NCBI GenBank assembly: GCA_000697665.1
Contig: KL197722.1
Coordinates: forward strand, 314,914-378,913
Direction: 5' to 3'
DNA length: 64,000 bases
From: Jaapia argillacea MUCL 33604
Taxonomy: Eukaryota; Basidiomycota; Agaricomycetes; Jaapiales; Jaapiaceae
In this document: in pieces, positions 47,608 to 60,005 of the stretch
Layout: each line of letters begins with the position of its first letter
Position numbering within the stretch: the stretch's first letter is position 1
Position numbers and translations under genes: made by a program
The notes under the pieces: generated by a model
What the model saw: the letters and a program-made list of their open reading frames with translations, nothing else
Databases searched by the model: none
Told to the model about the DNA's origin: nothing

Positions 47608-49148
47608 TTTCTGGAGTAATAAGTTGGTTCAAATCGGCCCAAACGACGCGTTGTAAGCGAACAAGCTCCAGTTCAAGATAAGTAGGAGAGGAAAACACGA
47701 GGAAATAAATTGGAAATAATCAGAAGCGCGTCTAAAGTGAACATCACGTGCATGTGACTACTCGTGACCGGCTTTGACCCATGTCACTCCGCCATCGACC
47801 AGGCAAGTTGATCGCCGCCCCCCCAGCCTTTCCTCTTCATCCCAGTCCTCAAACCATCTTGAAGCAATATGCTGGCCTCTCCTGAGAGCTTTAGGATTGA
47901 TGGCTTTGTGGGCATATGTATCCGGGTAATGTGCTCACGAAAGTGAAACCAGTGGACACGAACTAATTGCTGTTGCACCGTCCCCCGGCGGCCCAAGGAT
48001 GCTCAAGCACCTACCCGTCGAAGGTTGCGAGTAAACTTGGTGTCTAGGAGCATCTGATTGACGAGTTGAATTAGAACTCAGACGAACTCATGGACCTCGT
48101 CCCTATCCCTCGCCCGTCACCGGAAATACTCTCCCAAATCTGTTAGCATGCATGTGCATACCAGGTGATTGATGCATCACTCATCTGCACTGTTTTCATA
48201 TTTGTCAAGTTTTCTGCCATTGGCCCCTCTATTCATCTCTAGCCTCCATCCCGAAGACCCACAGCTCGCCAAATATTTGTATTGTTCAAGCATCTCACCC
48301 ACTTCAAAGAGAGGCAATCTGTTTAACTTCGTAGGCCAATATGCATCTGGTGGTGGAAACTGACGTCTCTCGCAGATCGCTACCCAGACTTACCCAATCT
48401 CCGAATCCCCCGAGTTTATTATCGTTCGCGAAAGTCGGGGTTTCGCCGACCTGCGACACTGCTTCACTGGCTGTGACGGAGACTATCCCAGCCTCACCTC
48501 AGGCTGGTTGGCTTTGCCAGGTCCTCGCAGTTTTCCCCGTCACATTTTATCTTGGATCCCTTTCTCGTTCAGAAGTTCGTTGAGTGTGGCATTGACGCTG
48601 GACGGATTTGGGCTGACAATCGCGCGACTACATTTTTTGCACCCAGAGCTGGGATGGAACTCTACCCAACCTTTGGCGTGGGTAGCCCCCAACTCGGTGG
48701 ATCAACATCACTTGAATGCATTTCTCCAAGTACGATATTCACATTGAAATACTGTAGTTACAGAGCCAAAGCTCTGCGCTCACGGTGATGGTACGAGTCG
48801 AGTACCTCCAGCCGCTCAGTTACAAACCAGGATCTTCTGTCGTGATTTAATTCAAAAACTAGATGATACATATTGAACCGGAGAAGACAACGATACACAA
48901 GGTAAGCAACCTGAAAGAACGAGATTAGGAATCAGTCTTATCGGAGGATAGTGTCCCAGGCAAAACGGTGTAGTACCAAGTAGAGAAATCGTCTCAGCGT
49001 AAATATCATAACAAAGGTTGTCGTAACAAGATAGGTCTGCGTGATAATTGTCCATATCCCGCAAGGTCATAATTTTCAAATGGTTCAACCCCAAAATCCA
49101 AAACATTGTCAGTTGGCCCTCCACCACCCCAGCGGCCGACTCCAGTTT
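47608..49148. other. 1.5-kb stretch without a supportable gene
   Basis: Short frames on both strands without splice partners or protein-like composition. Confidence 0.45.
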
Positions 49149-50243
49149 CTATGATGGGTTCGAATCCGATTCCATATAGTTTAAACTGGCATGTCTCGAC
49201 ATCGACCTAAGCTGTTTTTGCTGATGAAGTTCCGGTGTCTGGGGTGTACCGGCATTCTTGAGGTGCGCTCGTCGTGAACCAAGAGGGTCAGGCGTCGCTG
49301 TCAATCGTTCCGAAATAGGTGGCATAGATGGTCTAGATGAACCTCCAGACGACAAAGACAAATTGGATGGTGAATTCGACAGGGATTGCTCATCGGCAGT
49401 CAGATACGTCGCCGACGACGCTGTGATGGAGGGGTATCTGCGAATGACAGATGCTCCAGAGGATGATCTCGACGCCGCCGTGCTATCCGATCTCAAGCTC
49501 ATCCGGAAGGCACCTGTCAATGGTTGAGCGCTTGGGAGTCGGTTGAAGACGGTTGGACGGCGTGACCACCAAGTATTGTCTGCAGCTAAAGGAGGGCTGG
49601 TGGGGCTCGTCGTCGAGGAGGGATCTGGCTGCTCGAGGACGGGTTCCATGGGTTGGTATGGTAAAACAATCCTGCCTCGACTTTTATTCCGGCTGGATTG
49701 CTCGCCGCTCACATATGGTGGCGGAGGAGACAAAAGGGCTGGGTCCGATGACGAGGGTGAATGTGAATGTGGTACATCCTGACGGGAGTGTGGGCGCGAG
49801 GTATCGGAAGGTGGGTCAAGGATAACGCTGATCCCAGAACCGATGGACTGAGAACGTGTAGTTGCAGACCTGATCATCGAAGGGTATGACTCAGTCGTAT
49901 GGCCATCCTCGCTCAACTTCTCTCCACTATGAGGCAAACTCCCACTCCTTCCGAAAAGCGGAGAAACGGGCGGGAGCAATGGTAATGAAGGGTCCGCGCC
50001 GCCAGAGATAGCTCTGGTGTGACCGTTCCCCGAATGTGAATGTGAGGGTATCGAAGATGTACCAGATTCGAGATCGAGGTGTTTCGTGGTACTGCTGCGC
50101 TGGAGGATTGACACACGCCTTTGGATCGCCAAATGCTTTCTGGCAAAAGGGACGATGATAACCACGACCAGCAGGATGAACGCTACGGCGCCTAAGATGA
50201 TTCCTGCCAACACTCCGCCTGGCACGCCGCTGCCTTGACCCAT
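49149..50243 (-). CDS. Single-pass membrane protein with PPxY motif (364 aa)
   Basis: A single exon. Residues about 9-32 (VLAGIILGAVAFILLVVVII) form one membrane span preceded by a short Gly-rich N-terminus and followed by a basic FARKH, so the long tail is probably cytosolic. The tail (over 320 residues) is Ser/Pro-rich and apparently disordered, with many possible phosphosites. It contains PPPPY, a PPxY ligand for WW domains of Nedd4/Rsp5-type ubiquitin ligases. No signal peptide separate from the anchor is seen. It may be an arrestin-like adaptor or receptor tail for Rsp5, but this is inference. An additional upstream exon coding an extracellular domain cannot be excluded; such anchor-plus-tail exons often follow one in basidiomycetes. 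Confidence 0.65.
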   Translation of the reverse strand: MGQGSGVPGGVLAGIILGAVAFILLVVVIIVPFARKHLAIQRRVSILQRSSTTKHLDLESGTSSIPSHSHSGNGHTRAISGGADPSLPLLPPVSPLFGRSGSLPHSGEKLSEDGHTTESYPSMIRSATTRSQSIGSGISVILDPPSDTSRPHSRQDVPHSHSPSSSDPALLSPPPPYVSGEQSSRNKSRGRIVLPYQPMEPVLEQPDPSSTTSPTSPPLAADNTWWSRRPTVFNRLPSAQPLTGAFRMSLRSDSTAASRSSSGASVIRRYPSITASSATYLTADEQSLSNSPSNLSLSSGGSSRPSMPPISERLTATPDPLGSRRAHLKNAGTPQTPELHQQKQLRSMSRHASLNYMESDSNPS

Positions 50244-51046
50244 GGTTCTCTACTGCCGATTAAATGGGGCGTCGGTGTCGCCAGAAATATGTGTGATATT
50301 TGAGGAGTCGGCTACAAAGAAGATTGGCAGAGGACATCAGTCGAAATTCGTCAGTCGACGTGGGCGGTGAATGCGTACGTCGAAGTTCGAGACCGACGCA
50401 GACTCGGAACAAAGGTGAACACGACAAGGTAACAAGGAGCGTCGTGTTGGCTAGACGAGTCTGAGATTATTGAGCGACCGAGGCAGATGGCGTGGTGGAG
50501 GCTGGGAATGTTGGAACAGCTGTGAAATGACTGTGGATATCTGATGCCGTCACCGCCATTCGCAGCACCCGCGAAAGGCTTGCCAGTGGTTGAAATAGAT
50601 TTATCTAAACTGCCACGCTGTTCCGTTACAGAAGATCAATGATCGACGAATCACCCTTCTCATCCCTATCCAATCATAAGAATAGCCAAAGACCATGGCG
50701 CCCAGGAACCACGGGGACCTGAAGGCGATGTTGTTCCCCCATAACCACGATGGATTTTTATGTTGATGGAAATCTTATACATAGGACGCTGGTACCAAGT
50801 TACGTGTACATGATCATATACAACACAAGCTTGGGGCCACAGATGCTACAGAAGAACACTTGGTTGATGGACTACATTGGAATAGCAAACGATAGCAGAA
50901 AACATTGCGACAGCGTAGTGAACGATAGAGGAGGTCGGACTGAGGAAAACAAAGGGAGCGCGTTTTGAAAAATGGTGATACACAGACGTGAATGGAATGG
51001 AGGAAGGATAGAGAGACACTAGGAGGTTAAAAGCAGGGCGACCCGT
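50244..51046. other. Intergenic region
   Basis: 800 bases between the membrane-anchor gene start and the WG-protein end. No exon for either gene was identified here. Confidence 0.4.
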
Positions 51047-53597
51047 TCACCAGAACCCATCCGAGGCATGGCTCCATCCACCAGTACTCTCAGCAGCAAC
51101 ACTCCCAGCCCTCGACCTACCACGACCCGTGCTTTTCGCAGCGACACTTTCGGGCCCACCATTGCGGGACTGCGCGGGTTCATTTTGACGACTGCCATTA
51201 TAGTTGTTTCGACTGGGCTGAGGCCCTCCGGGTGTAGGGCCCCATGGCCCATTGGAGGCCGTATCCCAACCTCCGGCATCCGAGTGATTAGAACTGGGTG
51301 GAACGCTGTTGGTGACGTGGGTGTTGGCCCTGGTAACAGTGGACTGGCGTTGGTGCTGGGGCTCAGGTTCTGCCCAACCGTTACCCGAACTACCAGGCCA
51401 GGGCCCCTCCGACGCCGTGTCCCAACCTCCTGCATTGCCCTCAGACTGTTTCGAACTCGGCGTGCGCATGACAGAAGATGGACTTGTCGTCGCGTCCTTC
51501 GTCCATACATTCCTAGAGTTATTCGTCGATGGCGGCGGTCCGGACCTGGCAGTACCATTGGTGTTGCCATCGAAATTTCCACGACCGCGTCCACGTCCAC
51601 GACCTCTTCCTCCGAAATGACCTATCGAACCAGAAAGAACCGCACATCACAAGGCGAGCGACGCGATAAGACCCAAAATACCACAAAAAGCCAGGTCGAG
51701 GCGAAGGAAAGAACCAAACTCACCATTATTATTAGCTCCTCTTCCTCTCTTGGTATTCGCGTTCTGCTTGGCTTCGGTCGCACGTTTCTCCTTTGCCTTC
51801 TTTCTCTCCAGATCGCTCCTCCACGAGCATATGCCCTTGGTACACTCTTTTCCATGATGGGGACAGGCGATCACATCGTCCGACGGCTTACTACCGTTGG
51901 TTGCGTGGTCGTCCCACAGTGATGCTTCCTCATCAGCATCGTCTTGTTGATAAGAGGAGACAGAATCGGAATGAGTGGCGGTGACAACACTCTGAATCTC
52001 CCAATCGGGGGCGTAATCCGCAACGGCCAGATCTGACATCGAAGTGTACATCTCCTCCATGAATTCAACTGCGCCTGGAGCAGCAACGCTGGGAGTCGGG
52101 GCGATGACGGACGAGCCATGGTTAGAACGCTCGTTATCGTCATCACTGGATGCGCTCTGTTGCGACGAAGAAGAGGTACCACTATTGGTATTGCTTCGGA
52201 CGAGACCGGGTGGACCGTCAAAGTCGAAACTAGGAGACAAACAGCTGGATGCGGGCGATTGGATACCAGGTGGGCTGGTCGGGTTCCAAGGTGCTCCCAT
52301 AACGGGAGGGACAAATGGAGAGGTAGAGGAGACCGCTGATCCGGGGCTGCGAGCAGACCATCCAGATTGTACTGAGGGTGATTTGGAACCTCCGATAGCA
52401 GGCCCTGGACGTTACAGAAAAAATTAGCCCAAATCCAAGCAAAAATGGAAGTGCAGAATACGAACATGGATTGACACTTGGGCTCTTGCTGGAGTTGACA
52501 GCAGGGCTGGATGTGGCGACCGCGGGACTGGGCGAAACCCTCGTCCCTCCACCTCCTCGATTGGGGATGACGAGAGCAGGTGCTCCTTTACCCCACGCAC
52601 CGCCAGCTGATTTCGCTTTACCCGAACCCGTCTTGGCCGCTGTCCAAGCAGCTGAACCAGGAGGACCTTGCTTCGCCTCGATCCATTCTGGGGAGCCAAC
52701 TACAGAAGTTCGTCAGCAATTTCGCAGAAAAGTGAGTGCTGGGACATACCCGGAATTGGGGGTGGCATATTCTCGGGAGGGAACAATGCTACCGGGAGAG
52801 GTCGGCAAAATGGTTTGTTGGTGATGTCTTCGGTAGGAGGATCACAACGAGAGGATAATGGGTAGGGATGTTCAATAATCCTATAACTCATTTTATATCA
52901 AAATAAAAATCAATAGCGAAGGGAGTCAACTCACTTGTTGATGGGAGTCCATCCTCTGGTGAACCACGCATCTTGAATGTCGGTCTTCTTCCAACCTGAA
53001 ATCACGAGAAGCGTTAGCATATCCTACTACCTTTAGTGGAACCTAGGTCTAGAAAATCAAGACCGTCGATTTACCTTCTTTCTGTACTTCACGTCCACTG
53101 CCAAGAGTACAATAGAATATTTTGCTGGATTTTGTCTTTTCATCGTCTGAAGGGTTTCGAAGAAATTGGGACCATTTGTGCTCGCCAAGAAGTTCACGGA
53201 ACCCTTGGAAGTTCCTCGCCACCTCTATAATAATCATGTTTCGTGCCTGGCACACCGTTGCCGCAAACAAAAATCAGCCACACCGACAAAAACCGAAGAG
53301 CGTGACCATGCATCGACACAAATGAAAATGTGGTCGAGACGAAGACAAGAGCGGAGAGAAAAAAGTGTCGAATTGTCACTTTCTTCCGCAAATGCAAGCG
53401 AGCAAAACGGAGAAACGCACAGAAGGTTTGTGGTAGATCGCCCACAAGTTCTGAGGTTTGGTGATACAAGCCAACCAAAAGGCCATTTGCTTCACGTCGC
53501 TCTCAAGCATATAGGCCGAGGCGGGGTATGGGTAGACGACGGTGAGGTACCTCGGTTCATCGTCGCTGGGAGGAGGTGTAGCAGGTTTCTTCACCAT
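51047..53597 (-). CDS. RGG- and WG-repeat protein (676 aa)
   Basis: Exons 53597-53421, 53246-53075, 52995-52935, 52880-52750, 52699-52466, 52404-51724 and 51621-51047 join in frame. I do not recognise the family as a whole. The N-terminal 180 residues look folded (WAIYHKPSARNMIIIEVARN, then WFTRGWTPINKIIEHPYPL). The middle is Ser/Pro-rich and contains a Cys/His cluster, CPHHGKECTKGICSW, that could bind zinc. An RGG block follows (GGRGRGRGRGRGN). The last 140 residues repeat Trp next to Gly: GGWDTASEGPW, NGWAEPE, GGWDTASNGPWG and GGWSHASDGFW. GW/WG repeats are a known Argonaute-binding platform in several eukaryotes. With the RGG block this suggests an RNA-silencing or mRNP role, as inference only. 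Confidence 0.72.
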
Positions 53598-54258
53598 AGC
53601 TGCAAGCTGATAGATATCTGAAGCTGGATGGAAGGGCTATGGACAAGGGAGACGGGAATACAATATCTGACGCGTCGATGAATGAAAGTGAACGGGGATG
53701 TCAAGGAACAGAAGCCTTGATTGCGCCTTTTATATCATCTTGTCACGATCGGTGCGTGAATCTGTCCAGGGTATAAAGTTGGTAGGTGGCAGGTCGTATC
53801 CCTTTTCTGATAACGGCCATAATCTTGTATTGCGTGCGATTGTCTCCGCGCCTATCTTTTTGTCTTGTCTTTATGCTGCGAGTATCCTCGTTGTCTGTGC
53901 GCTGCGGATGATTGATCCAAGAATTCAAGATGGTGCGTCGCGGTGTTGGAACTGGAGACATGTCGCGATCGTTTCGCACATGGTTGATCACTCCCTCCCG
54001 GACGCTGACCGGTGTTTGAAACAAGGGTGGAAGAGAGAACCCTGAACTCGTCGACGTCGCTGGGTTTTCACCTGAATATCTTGGAATATCCCCCAAGATT
54101 GACTCGCCATCGCATAACGTGAACGGCATCGGCATTTCGGATTTATCTGGAGCTCGACGATGACTAGATATAACCCTACCCTTGGCTTCCATCTGTGAAT
54201 TCCTTCTGCAGCGTTCCAGTGGTTTGAACCCGCTGGCTACTTCTGGGAACCTCTACAG
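53598..54258. other. Divergent promoter region
   Basis: 661 bases between the WG-protein and ABC gene starts. No gene seen. Confidence 0.4.
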
Positions 54259-56311
54259 ATGTCTTATATCTTGAGGCGATCCTCTCGAACGACATCTTTT
54301 GTTCGTGGACAAGAATCCCTCACCCTTGTTCTGCGCGCTGGGTTGCGAACCAAGTCAGATTCCGCACCCCTTCCTATCCTCGATATCCCAAAGTCCAACA
54401 TCTATCGCTTCGGCGACGCCAAAAATCCAGTCTTTCATGACATCGAATGGACGATCCAGGACGGGGAGAGTTGGGCTGTGGTTGGGTCAGGATCTGGCGA
54501 GAAAACCACTTTGCTCGAGGTACTCATCTTGCCACCCCCTCCTCTTGTTACCCGCTAATCACCCCTCCGTTTTTACAGACATTAATAGGCAATCTACGCA
54601 TTACCCCACCCCCTCCTCACGGCCTCTTCCCGTTCTCCACCAAAGATCCCCACAACACAGTTTCCCTCGTCTCATTCTCCCACCGCCCCCGTGCCTCCGG
54701 ATCCAGTTTCGTCGACTATACAGCTCGCTATGGAGCTAAATGGGAAGAAGATCGAATCACGCTCCGACAAAGTATGTTTCCCGAGACATTGCCGGAATTC
54801 GCGAGGCGGGACAACCGTCATGGCTCTGTCAAAGAGATGAGCGAGGAGGAGAAGGCAAGTTTTGAGGCCCTGGCGAAAGATTTGGATTTGGAGAGGTTTT
54901 TGGATTTGCCGGTTATTGCGTTGAGTAATGGTCAGACGAGGAAGGCGAGGATTTTGAAAGCTTTGTTGAGGAAACCGGAGATGCTGGTTTTGGATGAGCC
55001 TTTGAGTACGTTCATTCCTCATTTATATTATGAAGTTCGATTTGACCTGATGTTGGACTTATAGCTGGGGTAGATGCCGCGACCCGACCCATCCTCCTCT
55101 CCCTCTTGCACTCACTCCATGCATCCAAGAATCCAAGAATGATACTTGGGTTGAGAAATCAAGACCCTATACCAGATTGGATAAGTCATCTGGTGGTGTT
55201 AAAGGGAGGTGGTAGAGCGATTTCTGGGAGGAGAGGTGACGTCGAGGGGAGTTTGGGTGCGGGTGGGCACAGTCATGGGCACGGAATCTCGCATGAGGGT
55301 TTGGATGCGAAAGAGAGGCCCGAGGAGAATGTTGGTTCCGGTGGTACTGAGAAAGACAAGGAGAGGAGGGTGGTTGTTGAGATGAGGAATGTTAATGTTA
55401 AGTATGATGATCGACATGTCAGTTTCTGGGATCGGACCCCGTCTCTCCTCCCAAGGAGGTGATCAGAGCGCTAACGAGAGTCTTTTATTCGATGCGTAGG
55501 TACTCAAAGACATCAATTGGTCAATACGAGAAGGTGACCGATGGCACCTCCAAGGTCCAAATGGTACTTCCCTCTGTTTCTTTTGCTTCGCCCTGTAACG
55601 CATATTCCCCTACTAGGCTCAGGGAAGACGACCCTCCTCTCCCTCCTGACCGGCGACCACCCCCAATCGTACACTCAAACACCTCCACAATCCCACCTCC
55701 ACCTCTTCTCCCTCCCCCGTCGCAAACTCGCAACAGCTGTAATCGCGACTCGCGTCGGCGTCGTCTCACCCGAAATATACAACGCATTCCCGAGGAGGAA
55801 GGGAATGAGTGTTTGGGAAGCTGTTGGTACGGGTTTTGATGGGGGTTTCGTGCCGAGGGGTGTGAAGGGTGTTGGACTCGGGTTGAGTGGGGGATTGCGT
55901 GAGGAAGAGGAGGTATGGAGGGTCGGGAGGGTTCGAGAGGTTGTCAGAGCTTTAGGACCATCTGCTTGGTCCCAGCTCGCAAATTCCCGCCACCATACTC
56001 AGGAAGAATTGGGCGCTCTCGATCATTCGTTCTCCCAACGCCCTTTTGCCGACCTTTCACCTGGAGAACAAAGTGTTGTACTACTTATGAGGGCCTTGGT
56101 GGGTAAACCTCCGTTGGTGATTTTGGATGAGGTGTGGAGTGGGATGGACGACTTGATGGTGGAGAGTAGCAGGAGCTATTTGAGGAGGGGAGGAGTTGGG
56201 GAGGAACAGGCTGTTCTTGTGGTTAGTCACTGGGAGGAGGAGGTTCCTTGGGGGGTAGAAGATGGGGTTAAAAGGATGAAGTTGGAGGGAGGGAAGGGGT
56301 TCGAGTCTTAG
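54259..56311 (+). CDS. Twin-ATPase ABC protein without membrane segments (599 aa)
   Basis: Exons 54259-54519, 54579-55005, 55065-55417, 55500-55563 and 55617-56311 join in frame. Two ABC ATPase domains lie in tandem. NBD1 has Walker A GSGSGEKTT (residues 76-84), signature LSNGQTRKARIL and Walker B MLVLDEPLTG. NBD2 has canonical QGPNGSGKTTLL, signature LSPGEQSVV and Walker B LVILDEVWSGMD. There is no transmembrane region. The layout resembles the ModF-type soluble twin-NBD proteins, although the function of fungal members is not known to me. The N-terminus (ILRRSSRTTSFVR) is basic and Ser-rich, compatible with mitochondrial import. In NBD1 the second Gly of Walker A is Glu. The linker between domains is charged and Gly/His-rich. 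Confidence 0.85.
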
Positions 56312-56710
56312 TGACATTTGAACCAGAGGGATGTTGGGGGATGTCGGTGTCTCTGCTATACTAATAAGATGTTACAGTAGTTTGAGACCTTTCTTTTCCA
56401 ACAAATTATGGAATTTTGACGATTTATCTACTTGTCATGCCGGCATGATCATCTTAGCCGAGGATCCCGACGAGTTTGTGCCCGGCGTGGCACCCACACC
56501 CGAACTTCGTTCTTCCAGATCTCTGCCTTGCGTTTCTCACCGAGCTGCGCCATTTGTACATAACATGACTCTCAGGCCTCCACACCGTCTTGATAAATCC
56601 AACGTTTCCTTGTAACCATCGCTGGACTGACTTGAAGTTCGTTTGCCGTCCTCGACCTCCAAAAGCTACCGTATTCTTGACGAGGCTTCAGCGGAGGTAC
56701 GAGGTCCGGG
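56312..56710. other. Intergenic region
   Basis: 399 bases between the tandem ABC and PFF1 genes. No gene seen. Confidence 0.4.
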
Positions 56711-59700
56711 ATGACGTCCCGCAACCTCTTGAAGAAGTTCCTAGCCCACAGATTCGTCCCAACAATTTTGGTTGCCGCTAGCTATATTGCGATATTTGCC
56801 GTCGTTCTGGTGACTGATGACCCTCCGCCTGTACCCTCAGACCAAGGCGGTCTGAACCTGACACAAGCTTGGGACGACCTCCATGTTGTACGTTCACTCT
56901 TTCTCCTCGCCCTATATGCCTCCGGAAGTTCACTGTGTATGGGTTTCATTTGGTCTTTTGAAAGATTACCTCGCATCCTCATCCGGTCCTCTCACATGCA
57001 AACGACCACGTCCGTTCATACCTCTTAACGCGCCTCAATCAAATCGCGTCCGCAAATCCAAGTCAAATCCATATCGTCGATGACCTATCACTCAACGCCA
57101 GTTGGGCACCCTTCGGACCCACCCACTCGCATGCAGTGTACGCGGAGTCTACCAACATACTCGTCAAGATTGACGGGTCGCAAGTTTCGGGTAACGAGGG
57201 AGAGGAGGAAAGGGATGCAGTGTTGTTCTCCGCTCACTACGATTCGGTGTCTACTTCGTATGGAGCGACAGATAATGGGATGGGGTTAGTTGCTACCCTA
57301 CAAATGATACAGTATCTAGCAGAAGCGAAGCGGAGGGGACATGGGACGAAGAAGACTGCAGTTTTTAACATCAATAACGGGGAGGAGGATGGGTTGTATG
57401 GTGCTCATTTGTGGGTATATTTCTTATGACAGATATGGTGGATGACTAATGGATGAATAGGTTCATGGAACACCCATGGTCCAAGATTTGTTCGACGTTT
57501 TTGAATGTCGAAGGTGCTGGTGCCGGCGGGTACGTCCCATTCCCTCATTCTAAATAAGCCGGACCTAATATTTCCCCAGCCGTCCCCTCCTCTTCCGCAC
57601 AACCTCCCTCTCCCCCACCCTATCCTTCACCCACACTCACCACCCCCACACAAACGTCATCTCAGCCGACGCCTACGCTCGCGGTGTCGTTCGCTCCTCC
57701 ACTGACTATAAGGTTTACACCGGTCCCAATTTCTGGATGCAAGGACTCGATTTCGCGTTTTATAAGAATAGAGCGAGGTATCATACTTTGCAGGACGATA
57801 TGAGGGATGTGGAGGGCGGGAGGAGGGCCCTTTGGGCTATGATGGAGAGTGTAAGGGATGCAGGTGTTGGGTTGTTGGATGCTAAGGAAGGGAGGAAAGC
57901 GGGGGCGGTTTACTTTGATGGTGAGTTGGAACTATCTGCCTTGTAATTGGCTCTTGACTGATACATTTTCCAAACAGTGTTAGGAAGGTTCCTCGTCGTC
58001 CTCCCCCTTTCCACAATGATAAGCCTCGACGTCTTGCTCCTCCTATTTGGCCCCATCTCTATCGTCTGGTTCCTCTACCTCATAAACACCAAACAATCTG
58101 AGAATGGCTGCACATTCAGATTCAATAGGAGAATATGGCGTGGGTGGATGAGTGAGTTGAGATTTAGAGAATGTATGAGGAGTTTGGGTGTGAGAGAGGT
58201 GTTGAGAGGGTTGGGCCTGTTTTGGATATGCTTAGGATTGAGTGCGATTGGGGAGGCGGGGTTGGTTCTTGGGTATGTGTTGTTCAACCCGTTCGTACGT
58301 CGCCCTCGTCTTGTCTTTTGGATTCTACATTTTGTTAACTGACTCTGTCCCTCTTGTGTTTTGGTAGATCATCCACTCCCATCCCCTCCTAGTAATCACG
58401 TCATCCTTATCGTTCTCCTACCTAGCCCTCATCGCCCCCACCTACATCATCAACAAGTTCCCTTCACTCAAACTCAAGCTCACATCTATTCCCATGACGA
58501 TGACTGCCTCGCTGCTGGGTCTCTACACCTTCACATACGTATTCCTCTTCATTGCCACCGTCGCAGAGATTTCGTTGGGAGTTGGGGGCTTGTATTGGGT
58601 TGGGTTGTGGAATGGAGGGTCTTTGGGAGGGTCTTTAGTGGGTCTTGGCGTTCAGCTGAGAAGCGGCAGGGGAGTGGTGGGAAGTGGTGAGCGGGAGGCT
58701 GGTGAGACGATCCATGGTGATGGGGACAGTGTGCAGGGTGTGGATGAAGGTCTTCATGAGAACGGATATGGGTCCGAAGAAGAGGAGGAGGCTATGGGTG
58801 AGGATGAACCCTTGATGAGTGGGCATCGGGAGAGATCATTGGATAAAGACCGCGGTGAGTAAACTCTTCCATCCTTGACTCCCGGCCATTTCCTGCGCGT
58901 CTCTCACTTGTGCTGACTGGAAAGTATGGGATGTAGAAACGTCCAATAACTGGTGGATCCTTCAACTCCTGCTCTCATTACCCCTGCCGGTTCTTCTGAT
59001 ATCCCAGCTGCTGGTCTTGCTTACGGGGACGCTGGGACAGACATTGGTTGATGGGAGTAGTTCAACTTTTGGTACGAAGTTCTAGCCTTTCTACACCTAC
59101 GTGCCGATTTAACCCTCTTGTTAACGCAGTGTATTTCGCGATTTGTTTCCTCTCGTTTCTCGTCACCTTACCCGTCCTGCCGTTCCGACCAAACCTGCAC
59201 CGAACGCTGACATACGTCACACTGGGCGCATTCGTGGTCTCGACCATATACACATGGACTTCGTTCCCGTTTACGCGGGATGCACCTTTCAAGGTCCTTT
59301 TCAGGCAGAAGCTTGAATTTGATGGGGAAGGTGGGATGAGGGAGGTGACCAGTTTGACTGGGGTGGGGGCGTATTTGGAGAGGCTTGTTATGAGTGAGAT
59401 ACCGAGTACTTGGGGGAAGGAACTTAGGTGTGGGAAGGAGGATGAGGATGGGATTGTTATGTGCGAGTGGGAGAGCGGGTTGTTGCCTAATCCCGGAGGT
59501 CCAAGCTTCAGGGAAGGCGGACTCTCATCGACGACGTTGGACGACTGGATGGAGTTCAGCGTCACAAGACTTAACGAGACTTCGGCGACGTTTAGGATGA
59601 AGGGCTTGAATACTCGAGCGTGCAAGATACATTTCGACAATGCTAGGATCGACTATTATCACGTTCACCATGGTGACGGTAGCCCAACTTCCATGCAACC

Positions 59701-59968
59701 AGGGTATGAGATCTTGCCTCGAGGTCTTCGCTCATTGCGGGTGTGGAGTCGGGAGTGGGAGCAGGAGTTTGTCGTGGAGGTTGCTTGGAATGATGGGAGG
59801 CTAGGGGAGGGGGAGCTGTTGAAAGGGAATGTTGGGTGTTTGTGGTCCGAGTTTGAGAATGGTGGGATGCCTGCGTTTGAGGAGGTAGTGAAATTCTTGC
59901 CGAGCTGGAGTTTGGTTACGAATTTGGATGATGGATTGGTTAAGGTTGAGGTGCCGTTTGTTGTTTAA
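56711..59968 (+). CDS. PFF1: Vacuolar membrane M28 aminopeptidase-like protease
   Basis: A multi-spanning vacuolar protein with a lumenal M28 zinc peptidase domain, of the Pff1 (yeast YBR074W) type. Exons 56711-56887, 56965-57410, 57461-57529, 57580-57920, 57978-58294, 58368-58854, 58925-59071 and 59130-59968 join in frame to 940 aa. The N-terminal anchor is about residues 15-37. The peptidase blocks are FSAHYDSV (His150), ATDNGMG (Asp162), NNGEEDGLYG (catalytic Glu and zinc Glu near 199-200), VEGAGAGGRPLLFR and RARYHTLQDD. Several membrane spans follow in exons 5 to 8 (SLDVLLLLFGPISIVWFLYL, ASLLGLYTFTYVFLFIATVA), interrupted by an acidic cytosolic loop in exon 6. The C-terminal lumenal domain is complete. 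Identification is secure. Confidence 0.95.
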
Positions 59969-60005
59969 TAGGATGGTCGTATTATTAGTTGTGATGCTAT
60001 CCCTG

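Noticed and set aside
49149-49175. Perfect B-box-like GGTTCGAATCC
   Set aside because: No A-box or cloverleaf around it; it lies in the last codons of the membrane-anchor gene.
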